From NCBI RefSeq assembly GCF_002013375.1, contig NZ_MAEW01000011.1, positions 62,001 to 126,000 of the forward strand: a stretch of 64,000 nt of DNA. The letters are read 5' to 3'. The position numbers and the translations under genes were made by a program. The DNA comes from Mycobacterium sp. D16Q13 (GTDB taxonomy: Bacteria; Actinomycetota; Actinomycetes; Mycobacteriales; Mycobacteriaceae). Under the pieces are notes generated by a model. The model was not told where the DNA came from, searched no databases, and was given only the letters and a program-made list of their open reading frames with translations. Below, one piece after another: positions 38,668 to 46,748 of the stretch (its first letter is position 1; every line of letters begins with the position of its first letter).

Positions 38668-39522
38668 TCAGACAAGTTGTTTACCTTGAGCGATCCTGCG
38701 GCGAAGGTCCCATAGGTAGTAGTTGAACGGGAACATCCGGATCATCGCGGGTGACCGTCCGAGTATCGTGCCGGCGGTGCGCATAACCTTCTCAAATCGG
38801 CGTTGTTGAGAATCGGTCCATGACATTCGCATCTGCTCGCGCAGCTGCGGCGGCAGGAACCCGGCGACGAAGAAGCGGTGGCTGCCCGCGAATACCCAGC
38901 GCAACGGCAGGGGCAGCATCTTTAGGTCGATCAATGCGTTGAAGTAGGCGCGCACTGTGTCATCGATTGAGGCGAGAGCGAGATTCTCGTCCCAATACCT
39001 CGCGAAGGCGGCACGATCTGCCGGCCACATGGCCGGCGGAAGCTGCAGTGTTGTACCCAGTCGCGCGCAGTGTCGATAAAGAGCGTCGGCGTCCGCATCG
39101 CGAATCGGCCCAGATAGCAGTGCGGTGGTGTCGGCGACGCCCTTGTAGAGACACGCCGCGACCCACAGCTGCAGATTTTTGTCGAATGCGTTGTACTTCA
39201 CCGGGCTGTGGGGCCCGGACCTCACCTGTCGGTGTGAGACGTTGACCGCGTCGCGGTATGCGCGCCGTTCCTCGTCGGTGCCCAGTATGGCAACCGCTAT
39301 GTAACTCAGCGTCGTCCGCAACCGTTTGATCGGGTGCAACATGACGCTCCCGCTGTGCACGGGGCTTTCGATCACCCCGTAACCGATAGGCGCCTGGCTT
39401 AACTGCATGATCACATTGGCCGTTCCATTGACGAAGGCGGCGATCCCCGTGGTGTAGTCCTCAGGATTGAAGTCAGCCGCCGGATTGAACCCGGGCTGAA
39501 TTTCCTGTTGTGCAACGGTCAT
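38668..39522 (-). CDS. MpaB/rubber-oxygenase-family protein (DUF2236)
   Basis: Protein of 284 residues in the oxygenase MpaB / latex-clearing-protein superfamily, which may bind heme. Typical stretches are FVNGTANVIMQLSQAPIGYGV, SGSVMLHPIKRLRTTLSYIAVAILG, HRQVRSGPHSPVKYNAFDKN with the conserved histidine, and WVAACLYKGVADTTALL. Mycobacterial members have no agreed substrate. The ATG has AAGGAG nine bases upstream. A TetR gene lies divergently beyond a region with small open frames and a clear palindrome. Confidence 0.8.
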   Translation of the reverse strand: MTVAQQEIQPGFNPAADFNPEDYTTGIAAFVNGTANVIMQLSQAPIGYGVIESPVHSGSVMLHPIKRLRTTLSYIAVAILGTDEERRAYRDAVNVSHRQVRSGPHSPVKYNAFDKNLQLWVAACLYKGVADTTALLSGPIRDADADALYRHCARLGTTLQLPPAMWPADRAAFARYWDENLALASIDDTVRAYFNALIDLKMLPLPLRWVFAGSHRFFVAGFLPPQLREQMRMSWTDSQQRRFEKVMRTAGTILGRSPAMIRMFPFNYYLWDLRRRIAQGKQLV

Positions 39523-39641
39523 ATTTCATCTCTCCTTGAGCGCTGTGCCGAATATGGTCGGTGTTTCGATTCGTTTGTGGCTGTTGCGATGTCGCAGGCC
39601 ACGAGCGGTCCCGGCGGATTACAATGCGAAATTCGTGGCAG

Positions 39642-39901
39642 TCAACGCATAGTCCGCATGGTGGCCATCACCTCGAAATCGATGCGTCCGTCGGTCCAGG
39701 ACGTGTCAACGACATGGTGGCGGCGGGCATGTCGAACTGCGATGAGAGTCGGCCTGGCTGACGCTTCCGCGTGGGCGGCTTGTTCAAATAGCAACGCGGA
39801 CATCACTGTTCGGCAGAGCAGATGTGACAGCTTAATGGCGTTTGCTTCGGTGGCGGCTGGTTCCAACTTCGGCAGAACCCTCCATTGATGAGGTCGGTCA
39901 T
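39642..39901 (-). other. Overlapping small frames after a perfect Shine-Dalgarno; split small gene or leader peptide
   Basis: AAGGAGG stands five bases before an ATG (39901) that opens a 32-residue peptide MTDLINGGFCRSWNQPPPKQ... ending at 39803. A second frame of 74 residues (TTG at 39866, stop at 39642) overlaps it and has protein-like composition (SARPTLIAVRHARRHHVVD, SWTDGRIDFEVMATMR). One frameshift near 39880 would join them into one protein of about 86 residues. Either a frameshift broke a small gene, or the first frame is a leader peptide. The oxygenase-like gene lies 120 bases downstream. Confidence 0.35.
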
Positions 39902-39933
39902 TCGAGCCTCCTTCATCTGATCACGACTGTAGA

Positions 39934-39948
39934 CAGATATACTATCTG
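39934..39948. promoter_or_regulatory. Palindrome before the divergent TetR gene
   Basis: CAGATA-TAC-TATCTG is a perfect inverted repeat with six-base arms. The outer bases TGT and ACA extend the symmetry to 9 of 12. It lies 26 bases before the TetR start and 33 bases before the opposite small frame, a typical shared operator position. Confidence 0.5.
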
Positions 39949-39973
39949 CGCACAAGTGTGTCAAGATATTCGG

Positions 39974-40651
39974 GTGACAACCGAAGCCCGGGTGTACGGC
40001 GGCAAAACCGGTGACCAACGTCGCGCCGAACGACGCACCCGGCTACTCGACGCCGGCCTTGAGTTGCTCGGCAACCACGGGCTGGCGGCCACCACCGTCC
40101 GTAAGGTCTGCGAATCCGCCGACCTACCCTCGCGATACTTCTACGAGAACTTCTCCGATATCGACGCATTCACGGTGGCCGTTTACGACCGCATCATGGA
40201 TGAACTGATCGATCTCGGCCGTGACACGCTGGCGCACACACCGCCCGACATCGCCACGCAAGTCCGCGCCAACCTCAAATGCGCCATCGACCTCGCCGCC
40301 GACGATCCCCGGAAAGGCCGCGTCGCGCTGAGCCTCGCCCTCGCCAGCCCACCGTTGGCTCAGCGCCGAAGCCACGTTGCCGAACGCATCGCCACCATGA
40401 TCGCGGACCTCGGCAGCGACTACCTTCACCCCAGCACCAACCGACAGCAGCTACTGACCGCCACCCGATTCGTCGTTGGCGGGTTCGCCGAAATCCTCAC
40501 TAACTGGATCACCAACCCCACCAGTGCCACCCGCGACGAACTGCTCAACGACTGCACCGGGCTATTCCTGGCAATCCTGTCAACCGTCCTGCCGCCATCA
40601 CCACACGAGCCGACAGAAACCAGCAAATTCGGCGGCGTTCTCGTCCGATGA
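39974..40651 (+). CDS. TetR-family transcriptional regulator
   Basis: Regulator of 225 residues. The HTH is RRTRLLDAGLELLGNHGLAATTVRKVCESADLPSRYFYENFSDIDAF, cut here into its two helices: TTVRKVCESADL and SRYFYENFSD. The C-terminal domain (LALASPPLAQRRSHVAERIA, FVVGGFAEILTNWITNP) is of the type that often ends in a 'flexible' tail. GTG start at VTTEARVYGG was chosen: earlier codons run into the operator. It probably controls the divergent DUF2236 gene and itself through the palindrome at 39934. No inducer can be named. Confidence 0.82.
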   Translation: MTTEARVYGGKTGDQRRAERRTRLLDAGLELLGNHGLAATTVRKVCESADLPSRYFYENFSDIDAFTVAVYDRIMDELIDLGRDTLAHTPPDIATQVRANLKCAIDLAADDPRKGRVALSLALASPPLAQRRSHVAERIATMIADLGSDYLHPSTNRQQLLTATRFVVGGFAEILTNWITNPTSATRDELLNDCTGLFLAILSTVLPPSPHEPTETSKFGGVLVR

Positions 40652-40751
40652 GTTGGCGGTGCTACTGGATCTGTCGATACCGGCCGCGGTGGCCGCCAAC
40701 CGCGTAGGCTGCGTTGAGCGCGATGTCCGTCGGCTACGCGATAAAACCTGA
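40641..40751 (+). pseudogene. Possible C-terminal gene remnant (HTH-like)
   Basis: A frame with gene-like codon use reads SSDELAVLLDLSIPAAVAAN then RVGCVERDVRRLRDKT and a stop. It looks like the end of a small helix-turn-helix protein. It has no start of its own and overlaps the TetR stop in another frame. The rest of 40652-40969 holds no other recognisable feature. Confidence 0.25.
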
Positions 40752-40969
40752 AAAGCATTACGGCTCACCTCATAAGCAACCACTGACGCTAATGACTGGC
40801 CGCTGGGTGCACAAGGATCTTCAATCGCATCCATTTCAACCCTAAGTGCCTGCTGTCCGGCTCGGTCGAACCCGCTTCCGGGCTTTCAAATTCACTGGGA
40901 GACTTTCAAATTTCTTGCGGCCCAGTGTGATACGCACGTCCGAAAGCAATCAGATCTGTTGCGCCCAAA

Positions 40970-41401
40970 CTACTTCATGTCCCAGGTTTCGCCGTAGGTC
41001 GTCACGCTGTCACCGGCAGCGCTGATCAGCCGAGCGTAAGGGCGCAGCAACACACCGCCCGCCGCGCCGGTGACCGTGCCGTGCGCATTACTCACCGCCA
41101 CAGCACCTTTCGCTCCGGTGACCGCGACGGAGAAGGTGGCAACTTCTTCGATGCCGGGGCCGTTGCCCAGATCGACGTTGATTCCCGCGCTAGGCAGCAG
41201 GTTGGTGGTCTGAACGTAGGAGGCCTCCGGACCTCCATTGGGGAAAACACTCGGAATGCTATAGAGGATTGAGGTGTTCGGGGTCGTGTAGTTGAAGTTC
41301 AAGCCCACACCAAGTGACCACGGGTACCCAACCTGATAGCCAAGTTCCAGAGTGCCCTCGAATGCTTCAGAATCCGGGTTGAATGTATAAAGCTCTCGAC
41401 G
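40970..41401 (-). pseudogene. MspA-family porin gene, 5' part missing
   Basis: The frame encodes the C-terminal two thirds of an MspA-type outer-membrane porin: EAFEGTLELGYQVGYPWSLG, VGLNFNYTTPN, GINVDLGNGPGIEEVATFSV, AVSNAHGTVTGAAGGVLLRP and the ending ARLISAAGDSVTTYGETW. The signal peptide and about the first 70-80 mature residues are absent. The frame meets a stop at 41402 instead, and the N-terminal codons before DSEAFEG have no MspA similarity. The 3' part itself is free of stops, so the truncation looks recent. An internal GTG at 41308 could start a fragment, but without a signal peptide it could not form a pore. Confidence 0.85.
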
Positions 41402-41635
41402 TCAGGCGGCTCAGAGCGCAACCTACCAACCCGCCGACCCTCGCGGGGCCGAATCCACGTGTCCCAGGACGCCAAACAGAAAGATCCGCCGCCCTAACCA
41501 CCCCAGACCGACGTGGCGCCAATCACGGTGCATAACCACATATCCGTACCCGCCTGCGCGGATATGCCGTTGCTATTCCGTCGCATCTGGCATGCTGTTA
41601 CTGGTAAGTAACTCTCCTTCAGAAGGACGTCCGGA

Positions 41636-41980
41636 ATGGCCAAAAAGGTCACTGTAACGCTCGTTGATGATGTCGATGGCGAGGTAGCTGCCGACGAATC
41701 CGTTGAATTCGGTATCGACGGAATCACTTACGAAATAGATCTTTCGTCAAAGAATGCCGAGAAGCTCCGCAACCAGCTGTCTATTTGGGTTGAGCATGCT
41801 CGTCGTGTCAACGGTCGTCGCCGCGGCCGTCCCAGCCTGGGTTCAGGCCGGAAGCGACCAAGCATCGACCGCGCGCAGAGTGCAGCCATCCGCAAGTGGG
41901 CCAGCAAGAATGGACATTCGGTGTCATTGCGTGGCCGCATTCCCTCTGAGGTTATTGACGCATTCAACGCAGCGAACTGA
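41636..41980 (+). CDS. Lsr2-family nucleoid protein (paralogue)
   Basis: H-NS-like xenogeneic silencer of 114 residues that binds AT-rich DNA in the minor groove. The N-terminal oligomerisation domain is [20 protein letters not shown] through [22 protein letters not shown]; a basic linker ([20 protein letters not shown]) and the C-terminal DNA-binding domain with the core [16 protein letters not shown] follow. The core lsr2 gene (Rv3597c) lies in another conserved neighbourhood (near lysS/clpC), so this copy is probably an extra one carried by accessory DNA. It stands alone, with AAGGA before the ATG. It could silence the acquired genes around it. Confidence 0.88.
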   Translation: MAKKVTVTLVDDVDGEVAADESVEFGIDGITYEIDLSSKNAEKLRNQLSIWVEHARRVNGRRRGRPSLGSGRKRPSIDRAQSAAIRKWASKNGHSVSLRGRIPSEVIDAFNAAN

Positions 41981-42282
41981 GGCCGAATCTGGCCGGGAGC
42001 CGAACGGCTTATCTCTAATGATGCGGGAGATACTCAGTCCGCATGCATCGATCGCCACAAGTGCACGAAGCCCGTTGAGTTGCTCGTGAGTAACACATGC
42101 ATCCGGTTTCCGCTGTGCCTGCCATGACTCTCGCGGTGGTCGTGTACGTGTTAGCACTAGCCCCGAACTCATATTTCTGCTAACCCACGCATTCGAGCAG
42201 CGCAATCGAGTGATCCATCAGCAATCGCGGGTGCGCAGCGGCACCTCGTTCTTTGACCGCTCGGACTGGCGTGCAAGGCGGC
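41981..42282. other. Intergenic stretch, no clear gene
   Basis: A minus-strand frame here reads VTHEQLNGLRALVAIDACGL and then SISRIIRDKPF before losing protein-like composition. It may be a fragment of a small DNA-binding protein, but it has neither start nor ribosome site. Nothing else was recognised. Confidence 0.3.
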
Positions 42283-42909
42283 TCAGCCCGAGAATTCGGT
42301 GGCGCCGAGGGCTACGTCAAAGTTGTCCAGTCCATAACGGGCGAGGCCCATAAGAACCAGCCCCGTTCCCTCCAGCCAGTGCGCCATAGTTAAGCCGCCG
42401 ACGTCCAACGGGCGCAGCCCGAGACTGGCGATGAACTCCGACACGCGCGCCTTGGCCTGCGCATCGTCGCCTGCCATGAACACATCCAACGTCCGACCCT
42501 TCTCCAGGGCGTGACCGAAGACGGTGTTGAAGGCCTTCACCACACGGGCGCCGGCCGGAGCCGCCTTGGCTATTTCCTGGGCGATCGAGGTGTCAGCGGG
42601 GATAGCGAGCCCGTCGGCCTTGGCATTGAAGGGGTTGCTGATGTCAACGATGACCTTGTCTGCCAACGCGTTTCCATATTGGGTGACGACCGGCACGACA
42701 TCGGCATACCTCAGGGCCACGATCACAATGTCCCCGGCCGGGGCGGCGCCGAACTCTCCCGTCGTGGTGCTGCAGCCGAGAGTCGCGGCTAGGTCAGCCG
42801 CCTTGGACCGGTCCCGGCCGATGACCTCGACGGTGCTGCCTCCCGCTACCGCCAGCGCGCCGATGGCGTGGGCCATGTTGCCGGTGCCGATGATGCTGAT
42901 GCTGCTCAT
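42283..42909 (-). CDS. NADPH-dependent F420 reductase-like oxidoreductase
   Basis: Single Rossmann-domain enzyme of 208 residues. It begins SISIIGTGNMAHAIGALAVAGG, the GxGxxA nucleotide site, followed by GRDRSKAADLAATLG and VDISNPFNAKADGLAIP. The sequence VVKAFNTVFGHAL matches F420-dependent NADP reductases and related NAD(P)-binding proteins such as STEAP-like domains. The electron partner is uncertain. ATG at MSSISI was chosen. A 46-base operator-like element starts 29 bases upstream and recurs in front of the MarR gene at 44741, so the gene is probably in the MarR regulon. Confidence 0.8.
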   Translation of the reverse strand: MSSISIIGTGNMAHAIGALAVAGGSTVEVIGRDRSKAADLAATLGCSTTTGEFGAAPAGDIVIVALRYADVVPVVTQYGNALADKVIVDISNPFNAKADGLAIPADTSIAQEIAKAAPAGARVVKAFNTVFGHALEKGRTLDVFMAGDDAQAKARVSEFIASLGLRPLDVGGLTMAHWLEGTGLVLMGLARYGLDNFDVALGATEFSG

Positions 42910-42937
42910 GAGGTGCCTGTCTTTCCTACTGGACAAA

Positions 42938-42983
42938 AGGTTGACTACTCCACCATATGCGAATTGGTGGCCATGTCAACCAA
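42938..42983. promoter_or_regulatory. MarR-type operator, copy A
   Basis: A nested inverted repeat: outer GGTTGAC / GTCAACC and inner CCACCA / TGGTGG around ATATGCGAAT. The whole 46-base element matches copy B (44741-44786) at 35 of 46 bases without a gap, far beyond chance for noncoding DNA. Confidence 0.75.
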
Positions 42984-43148
42984 TCCGGGAAGGTCGCGGT
43001 GGACGGAAGCGAACCGGGCGAGCCCTCCGGACACAAAGTCCCGGTGAGCCTGCTCGCACGCCCGGCATCGCCTTTGGCGCGCACGTACGTCCAGGACCCG
43101 TCCTGGGCCGACTACCGGAATCCTGGCCGGGCGCTCCGGGGTGAGGCA

Positions 43149-43574
43149 TCACTCCTCGTACGTGCGTAATTCCCAGGGCAGCATGCCGATTGCGGCGGCG
43201 AGATTGCGTTGCAGCGCAACGCCGGCCGGCAGAGTTCGGTAGAAGATGCTCACCTCGGCGATCTTGCCGTCTGCGTCGAGCAGGACGAAGAAGATGCCGT
43301 TGACCGTGGCGTCTCCGACCTGCAGCCGGAAGTGCGCGGCGTGGGGGGTCTCACCGCTGAGGACCTCCATGTAGGTGTCGTCGGACGACCGTTTGTTGAC
43401 GGTCTTGATGGCCTCCACGACGGCCTCGCGTCCGCTGACTGGCTCATCGCCAAACGGGCCATACAGCACCACGTTCTCGGCGAGCAGAAGGGTGAGGGTG
43501 TTCTCGTCTACACCGCCGTGGATGCAGTCGACGAAGGATTCCAAGGTGGCACGGTGCAAGGCGAACGTGGTCAT
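43149..43574 (-). CDS. SnoaL/NTF2-like protein
   Basis: Small alpha+beta barrel protein of 141 residues: HRATLESFVDCIHGGVDENTL, VVLYGPFGDEPVSGREAVVEA and VNGIFFVLLDADGKIAEVSI are typical of the SnoaL-like fold, whose members are isomerases, hydrolases or binding proteins. No catalytic residues can be assigned. A strong AGGAGGAG precedes the ATG, and the SDR gene ends 46 bases upstream, so the two share a transcript. Confidence 0.75.
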   Translation of the reverse strand: MTTFALHRATLESFVDCIHGGVDENTLTLLLAENVVLYGPFGDEPVSGREAVVEAIKTVNKRSSDDTYMEVLSGETPHAAHFRLQVGDATVNGIFFVLLDADGKIAEVSIFYRTLPAGVALQRNLAAAIGMLPWELRTYEE

Positions 43575-43620
43575 GGTTACTCCTCCTAGGGTGGGGAATT
43601 CGGTTGGCGCGCCGAGGCCG

Positions 43621-44556
43621 TCAGCTGGCGGCGAAGTAGTGACCGTTGTCCAGATCAGCCATCAGTGCGGGCTGAGTAGGTGCCCAGCCCAAGGTCTGAC
43701 GCGTGATCAGACTGGAGGCCGGAAGGTCCAGCGTGACCAGATTCGTGAACATGCCGAAGTATCCCGGCAGCATTAGGACATCCACAGGAACGCTCACGGC
43801 GGGCAGGCCCAGACGGCTGCCGATGGCCTCGGCGATCTCGCGGAACGGGATGCCCCCATCCTGAACCGCGTGCCAATATCTACCGGCCGGACCCTTCTCC
43901 AACGCCAAGCGGAACAACGAAGCTGCATCGCGGATGTGTACGGCGTTCCACGCATTCATGCCGTCTCCGGGGTAGCCGGCGACACCCTTCTCCTTCGCGA
44001 GCGCGATGAGCCCCGGGAGAAAGCCGACACTATCGGTCGTGCTGTGCGCGATGAGCGGAAGCCGCACGATCGAAGACCGCACTCCCCGCTCGGCAAGGCC
44101 GACTACGGCGCGTTCCACGACGTTACGAACACGCAGCGTGCCCTTGTCCCCCGCCCTGGCGGGAAGGGCCGGGTCTTCCTCGGCGGCCGGTCGGCCCAGG
44201 TTTCCAGGCGAGCCGATGCTGCCCGCTGCGACCAGCGGCTTTCCGGTCCCTTCCAGGGCCTCGCCGTAGGCAAGCATGATCGGTAGCTCCGCGGCAGCCA
44301 CGGCGTCTATCCCGCCGTATGGAAGCAGGTCTTGCCTGTGCGCAACGTGGATGACGCCCTCGGCGTCCGCGGCCGCCTCCTTGAGCCCGTCAAGGTCCTC
44401 GAGGTCGCCGCGACGCACCGTCGCGCCGAGCGCGGACAGGGCCGCCGCGGATGCCTCCGACCGGGCCAGGCCGGTGACCTCGTGCCCGGCGGCAATCAGC
44501 TCGGGGATGATGTGCGAGCCGGCGTGGCCGGTTCCGCCAGTGACTAAAACGCGCAT
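43621..44556 (-). CDS. Extended (atypical) SDR, NAD(P)-binding epimerase-like
   Basis: Protein of 311 residues. The nucleotide site is VLVTGGTGHAGSHIIPELIA, followed by GLARSEASAAALSALGATVR and the DLEDLDGL acidic turn. A canonical YxxxK is not evident at the usual place (the region reads GDKGTLRVRNVVERAVVGLA), which fits atypical NmrA/epimerase-like members that may act as sensors or reductases. It is the first gene of the SDR-SnoaL pair and divergent from MarR, with operator copy B between them. Confidence 0.8.
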   Translation of the reverse strand: MRVLVTGGTGHAGSHIIPELIAAGHEVTGLARSEASAAALSALGATVRRGDLEDLDGLKEAAADAEGVIHVAHRQDLLPYGGIDAVAAAELPIMLAYGEALEGTGKPLVAAGSIGSPGNLGRPAAEEDPALPARAGDKGTLRVRNVVERAVVGLAERGVRSSIVRLPLIAHSTTDSVGFLPGLIALAKEKGVAGYPGDGMNAWNAVHIRDAASLFRLALEKGPAGRYWHAVQDGGIPFREIAEAIGSRLGLPAVSVPVDVLMLPGYFGMFTNLVTLDLPASSLITRQTLGWAPTQPALMADLDNGHYFAAS

Positions 44557-44740
44557 GTGACTGCCCTTCTGAGATTGATGGAGTGGGTGTTCTTCTTGTG
44601 CCGTAGGAAGACTGGCCTGATGTGACGCGAGAGTGGCGGTGCGCGACTGCGTTGTCGGCGGCGAATGCCCGACCGGCCGGGGTGCTGGTCGTGATGCCGA
44701 TGCTGCTCGTGACGCATCTCGTCCAGACTCCCCGGCAATC

Positions 44741-44786
44741 AGGTTGACACCTCAACCATAATGAAATTGGTAGACTTGTCAACAAA
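44741..44786. promoter_or_regulatory. MarR-type operator, copy B
   Basis: The element has the exact repeat GGTTGA-CACC-TCAACC (44742-44757), an inner AACCA / TTGGT pair and a closing TTGTCAAC. A -35-like TTGACA (44744-44749) lies inside it. It ends 20 bases before the MarR start codon and repeats copy A at 42938. Confidence 0.75.
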
Positions 44787-44805
44787 ATGACGAGGGTGGA
44801 GACTG

Positions 44806-45288
44806 ATGGAACCGAACTGGCTGAATGCTCGTGAAGCCCGCGCCTGGCGCGCTTTCGTCGACGCGCATCACGGACTCGAGGTCCACCTATCCCGACGCTT
44901 GCAGGAATCAGGCCTGTCCGGTGCCGACTACCAGGTCCTGGCGTTACTCTCGGCTCTCGACGAAGGTCGCATGCCCGCTCGCGACTTGGGAAACGCACTA
45001 GGCTGGGAGAAAAGCCGTGTCTCCCACCAGGTTCGGCGCATGCATACCGACGGTCTGATCACCCGTGAACCCAATCCCGACGACGCTCGCAGCACCATGG
45101 TCTGCTTGTTATCGGCCGGCCGCGCCGCCGTCGAGAAGGCGGCGCCTGGGCACGTGGAGGACGTCCGCCGGAACTTCATCGAGCTGATGACCCCCGCTGA
45201 ACTCGACATGCTTGCCGCCCTCCACGAGCGAATACTGCACCACCTCGCCAAGGACCACGACTCTTCCACCGAAGACGAGCGCTCATAG
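44806..45288 (+). CDS. MarR-family transcriptional regulator
   Basis: Winged-helix regulator of 160 residues. The recognition helix region is MPARDLGNALGWEKSRVSHQ and the wing contains ITREPNPDDARSTMVCLLSA, where DxR is the usual wing motif. The flanking helices form the dimer interface. GGAG stands seven bases before the ATG. Two closely similar 46-base palindromic elements lie in front of this gene (shared with the divergent SDR) and in front of the F420-reductase-like gene, so it probably represses all of them. Confidence 0.88.
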   Translation: MEPNWLNAREARAWRAFVDAHHGLEVHLSRRLQESGLSGADYQVLALLSALDEGRMPARDLGNALGWEKSRVSHQVRRMHTDGLITREPNPDDARSTMVCLLSAGRAAVEKAAPGHVEDVRRNFIELMTPAELDMLAALHERILHHLAKDHDSSTEDERS

Positions 45289-45502
45289 CCGAGCCCTCCA
45301 CCAATGACACCCAAGGTCGCTGACATCCGACGCTCAGAGTGCGTTCGTCGAACTTGACGCTTCTCGTGATATGTGCTGTCCTGCAGTGACATTGCTGCCA
45401 TGCCCCTTGTCGCCGGATTCGGCACGGCCCCGCCCCGGCCGACTAGTCCCGAGTCTCAGCCAACGTTGACCCCAAGACAGAAGTTCAAGTCCAGTGGCAA
45501 CC

Positions 45503-45740
45503 TCACCGGATCGGCTGGCGACCAGTGAGAGCGCATTCGCACCTAGTACCCGCGATAAAGGTACCGAGCAGGTAGGGCCACAACGCCACGAACAAGACCA
45601 AACCAATGGCGATCACCCAGACAGCAACGCCGCCGCCTCCCCCACCACGTGACCGTCCGCGGCGCCACCCCTACCCCGACACCCCGAGTCGAAATACCAC
45701 CCCGGAAGCCGGAAGCACCCCCGCCAATCCCCAGCTTCAC
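45503..45740 (-). pseudogene. Frameshifted small glycine-rich membrane protein gene
   Basis: The upstream part reads VKLGIGGGASGFRGGISTRG then VGVGVAPR in one frame. After a one-base shift near 45660 the next frame reads RGRSRGGGGGGVAVWVIAIG then LVLFVALWPYLLGTFIAG, a glycine run followed by a clear membrane helix. Neither frame makes sense alone past that point. Joined, they resemble small DUF4236-like proteins (recalled likeness). The rest of 45289-45916 shows no other gene. Confidence 0.4.
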
Positions 45741-45916
45741 CGGAGCAGGGTATCCCCGAAACCAACGCCTCGGACCTGAAATCGGAAGTCCGCGTGTGCT
45801 TCCGAACGGGTACGTCGAACAAACTGGCACACGTTATCTACAGTTCGCGAGTAGGTGTATTCGACGGTCACGACGGCAGCAGATCTCGATGCAGTCAAAG
45901 CCGACTCGGAAGTCTG

Positions 45917-46534
45917 TTAAGTCGTCGTCAAGACGTGAGATGGCATCGCGGGTAAGGGCATTGCCGCGATGTCGCGGGCTTCATCCGGGGTAATCCCTAA
46001 GGCGCGTAACACAAGTTCGGCCGCCGCTGACCCGGCTTCGCGCCACGTCTGGTGGCCTTCCAGCACCATCCACATTGAGCTGATCGTGGCCCCCTGGACC
46101 AGTGATGCCACGCTGTCAACGGTGAGATCGCCCAGTGAATAGCGGCCTGAAGCGATGCCGGAATCGATGTCACGCTGCGGCTGGCCGGTCATCCACGTGC
46201 GTAAGGTTTGCTGGCTGAGGCCGAACTTGACGGCGAACCGGCCCATCAGGGGGTTCTCGTGCGCGTACCGCACCCACATGCGTACCCCGATGGCCAGTCG
46301 TGTCGCCGAATCGTCGATCCCGGCGAACGTCGCCGCCACTCGCTGATGCAGATCCGTACTGATGGCGCCGACTACACGGTCAAACAGGCCGTCGATCGAG
46401 CCCAGGTTCCGGTACAGGGTGCCGCGTGCCAGGTTAGCCTCTTGCGCGAGCTCGCTGATGGTGATCTGCGTGGTGCCCTTCTCGACGAAGAGCCGCATGG
46501 CAGCCGTGTAGATGCGGTCGTCGGTCGTCGTCAT
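45917..46534 (-). CDS. TetR-family regulator of the ring-cleavage/MmpL operon
   Basis: Regulator of 205 residues with the HTH DRIYTAAMRLFVEKGTTQIT then ISELAQEANLARGTLYRNLG. The C-terminal domain (WVRYAHENPLMGRFAVKFGL, SLVQGATISSMWMVLEGHQ) is of common TetR type. ATG at MTTTDD was chosen, with GAGGAG upstream. The 288 bases between it and the divergent dioxygenase gene hold two elements of the pattern TGAACA-N4-TGTTC, one near each promoter. It probably represses both its own gene and the six-gene operon on the other side. Confidence 0.85.
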   Translation of the reverse strand: MTTTDDRIYTAAMRLFVEKGTTQITISELAQEANLARGTLYRNLGSIDGLFDRVVGAISTDLHQRVAATFAGIDDSATRLAIGVRMWVRYAHENPLMGRFAVKFGLSQQTLRTWMTGQPQRDIDSGIASGRYSLGDLTVDSVASLVQGATISSMWMVLEGHQTWREAGSAAAELVLRALGITPDEARDIAAMPLPAMPSHVLTTT

Positions 46535-46620
46535 TGAGCCGCTCCTCACCGCCGTGCGGGTTTACACCGCCGTTCAATGACGAACTCTACCAGCGCAGAT
46601 TGCACAGATCCCTGACCGGG

Positions 46621-46636
46621 TGAACAGATGTGTTCC
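46621..46636. promoter_or_regulatory. TetR operator candidate near the regulator's own promoter
   Basis: TGAACAGATGTGTTCC is an inverted repeat with five-base arms GAACA / TGTTC and a four-base centre. Its half-sites and spacing equal those of the perfect palindrome at 46749. Confidence 0.5.
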
Positions 46637-46748
46637 ACGGGCTGAATACGCTTCGTTATTTCTGCTGGCCAGTGCCATAGATGAGGACTGGTTGGCGCGA
46701 CGCCTGGCGGCGTCAACTGCGCTAGACGTAAGGACAGTCTTGACCTGA

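Noticed and set aside
44544..44738. Small minus-strand frame upstream of the SDR gene
   Set aside because: Arg/His-rich product, no start signal, and it lies in the presumed control region.
37489..46000. Insertion sequence or prophage ends in the accessory region
   Set aside because: No transposase, integrase, terminal inverted repeat or target duplication could be recognised by reading.
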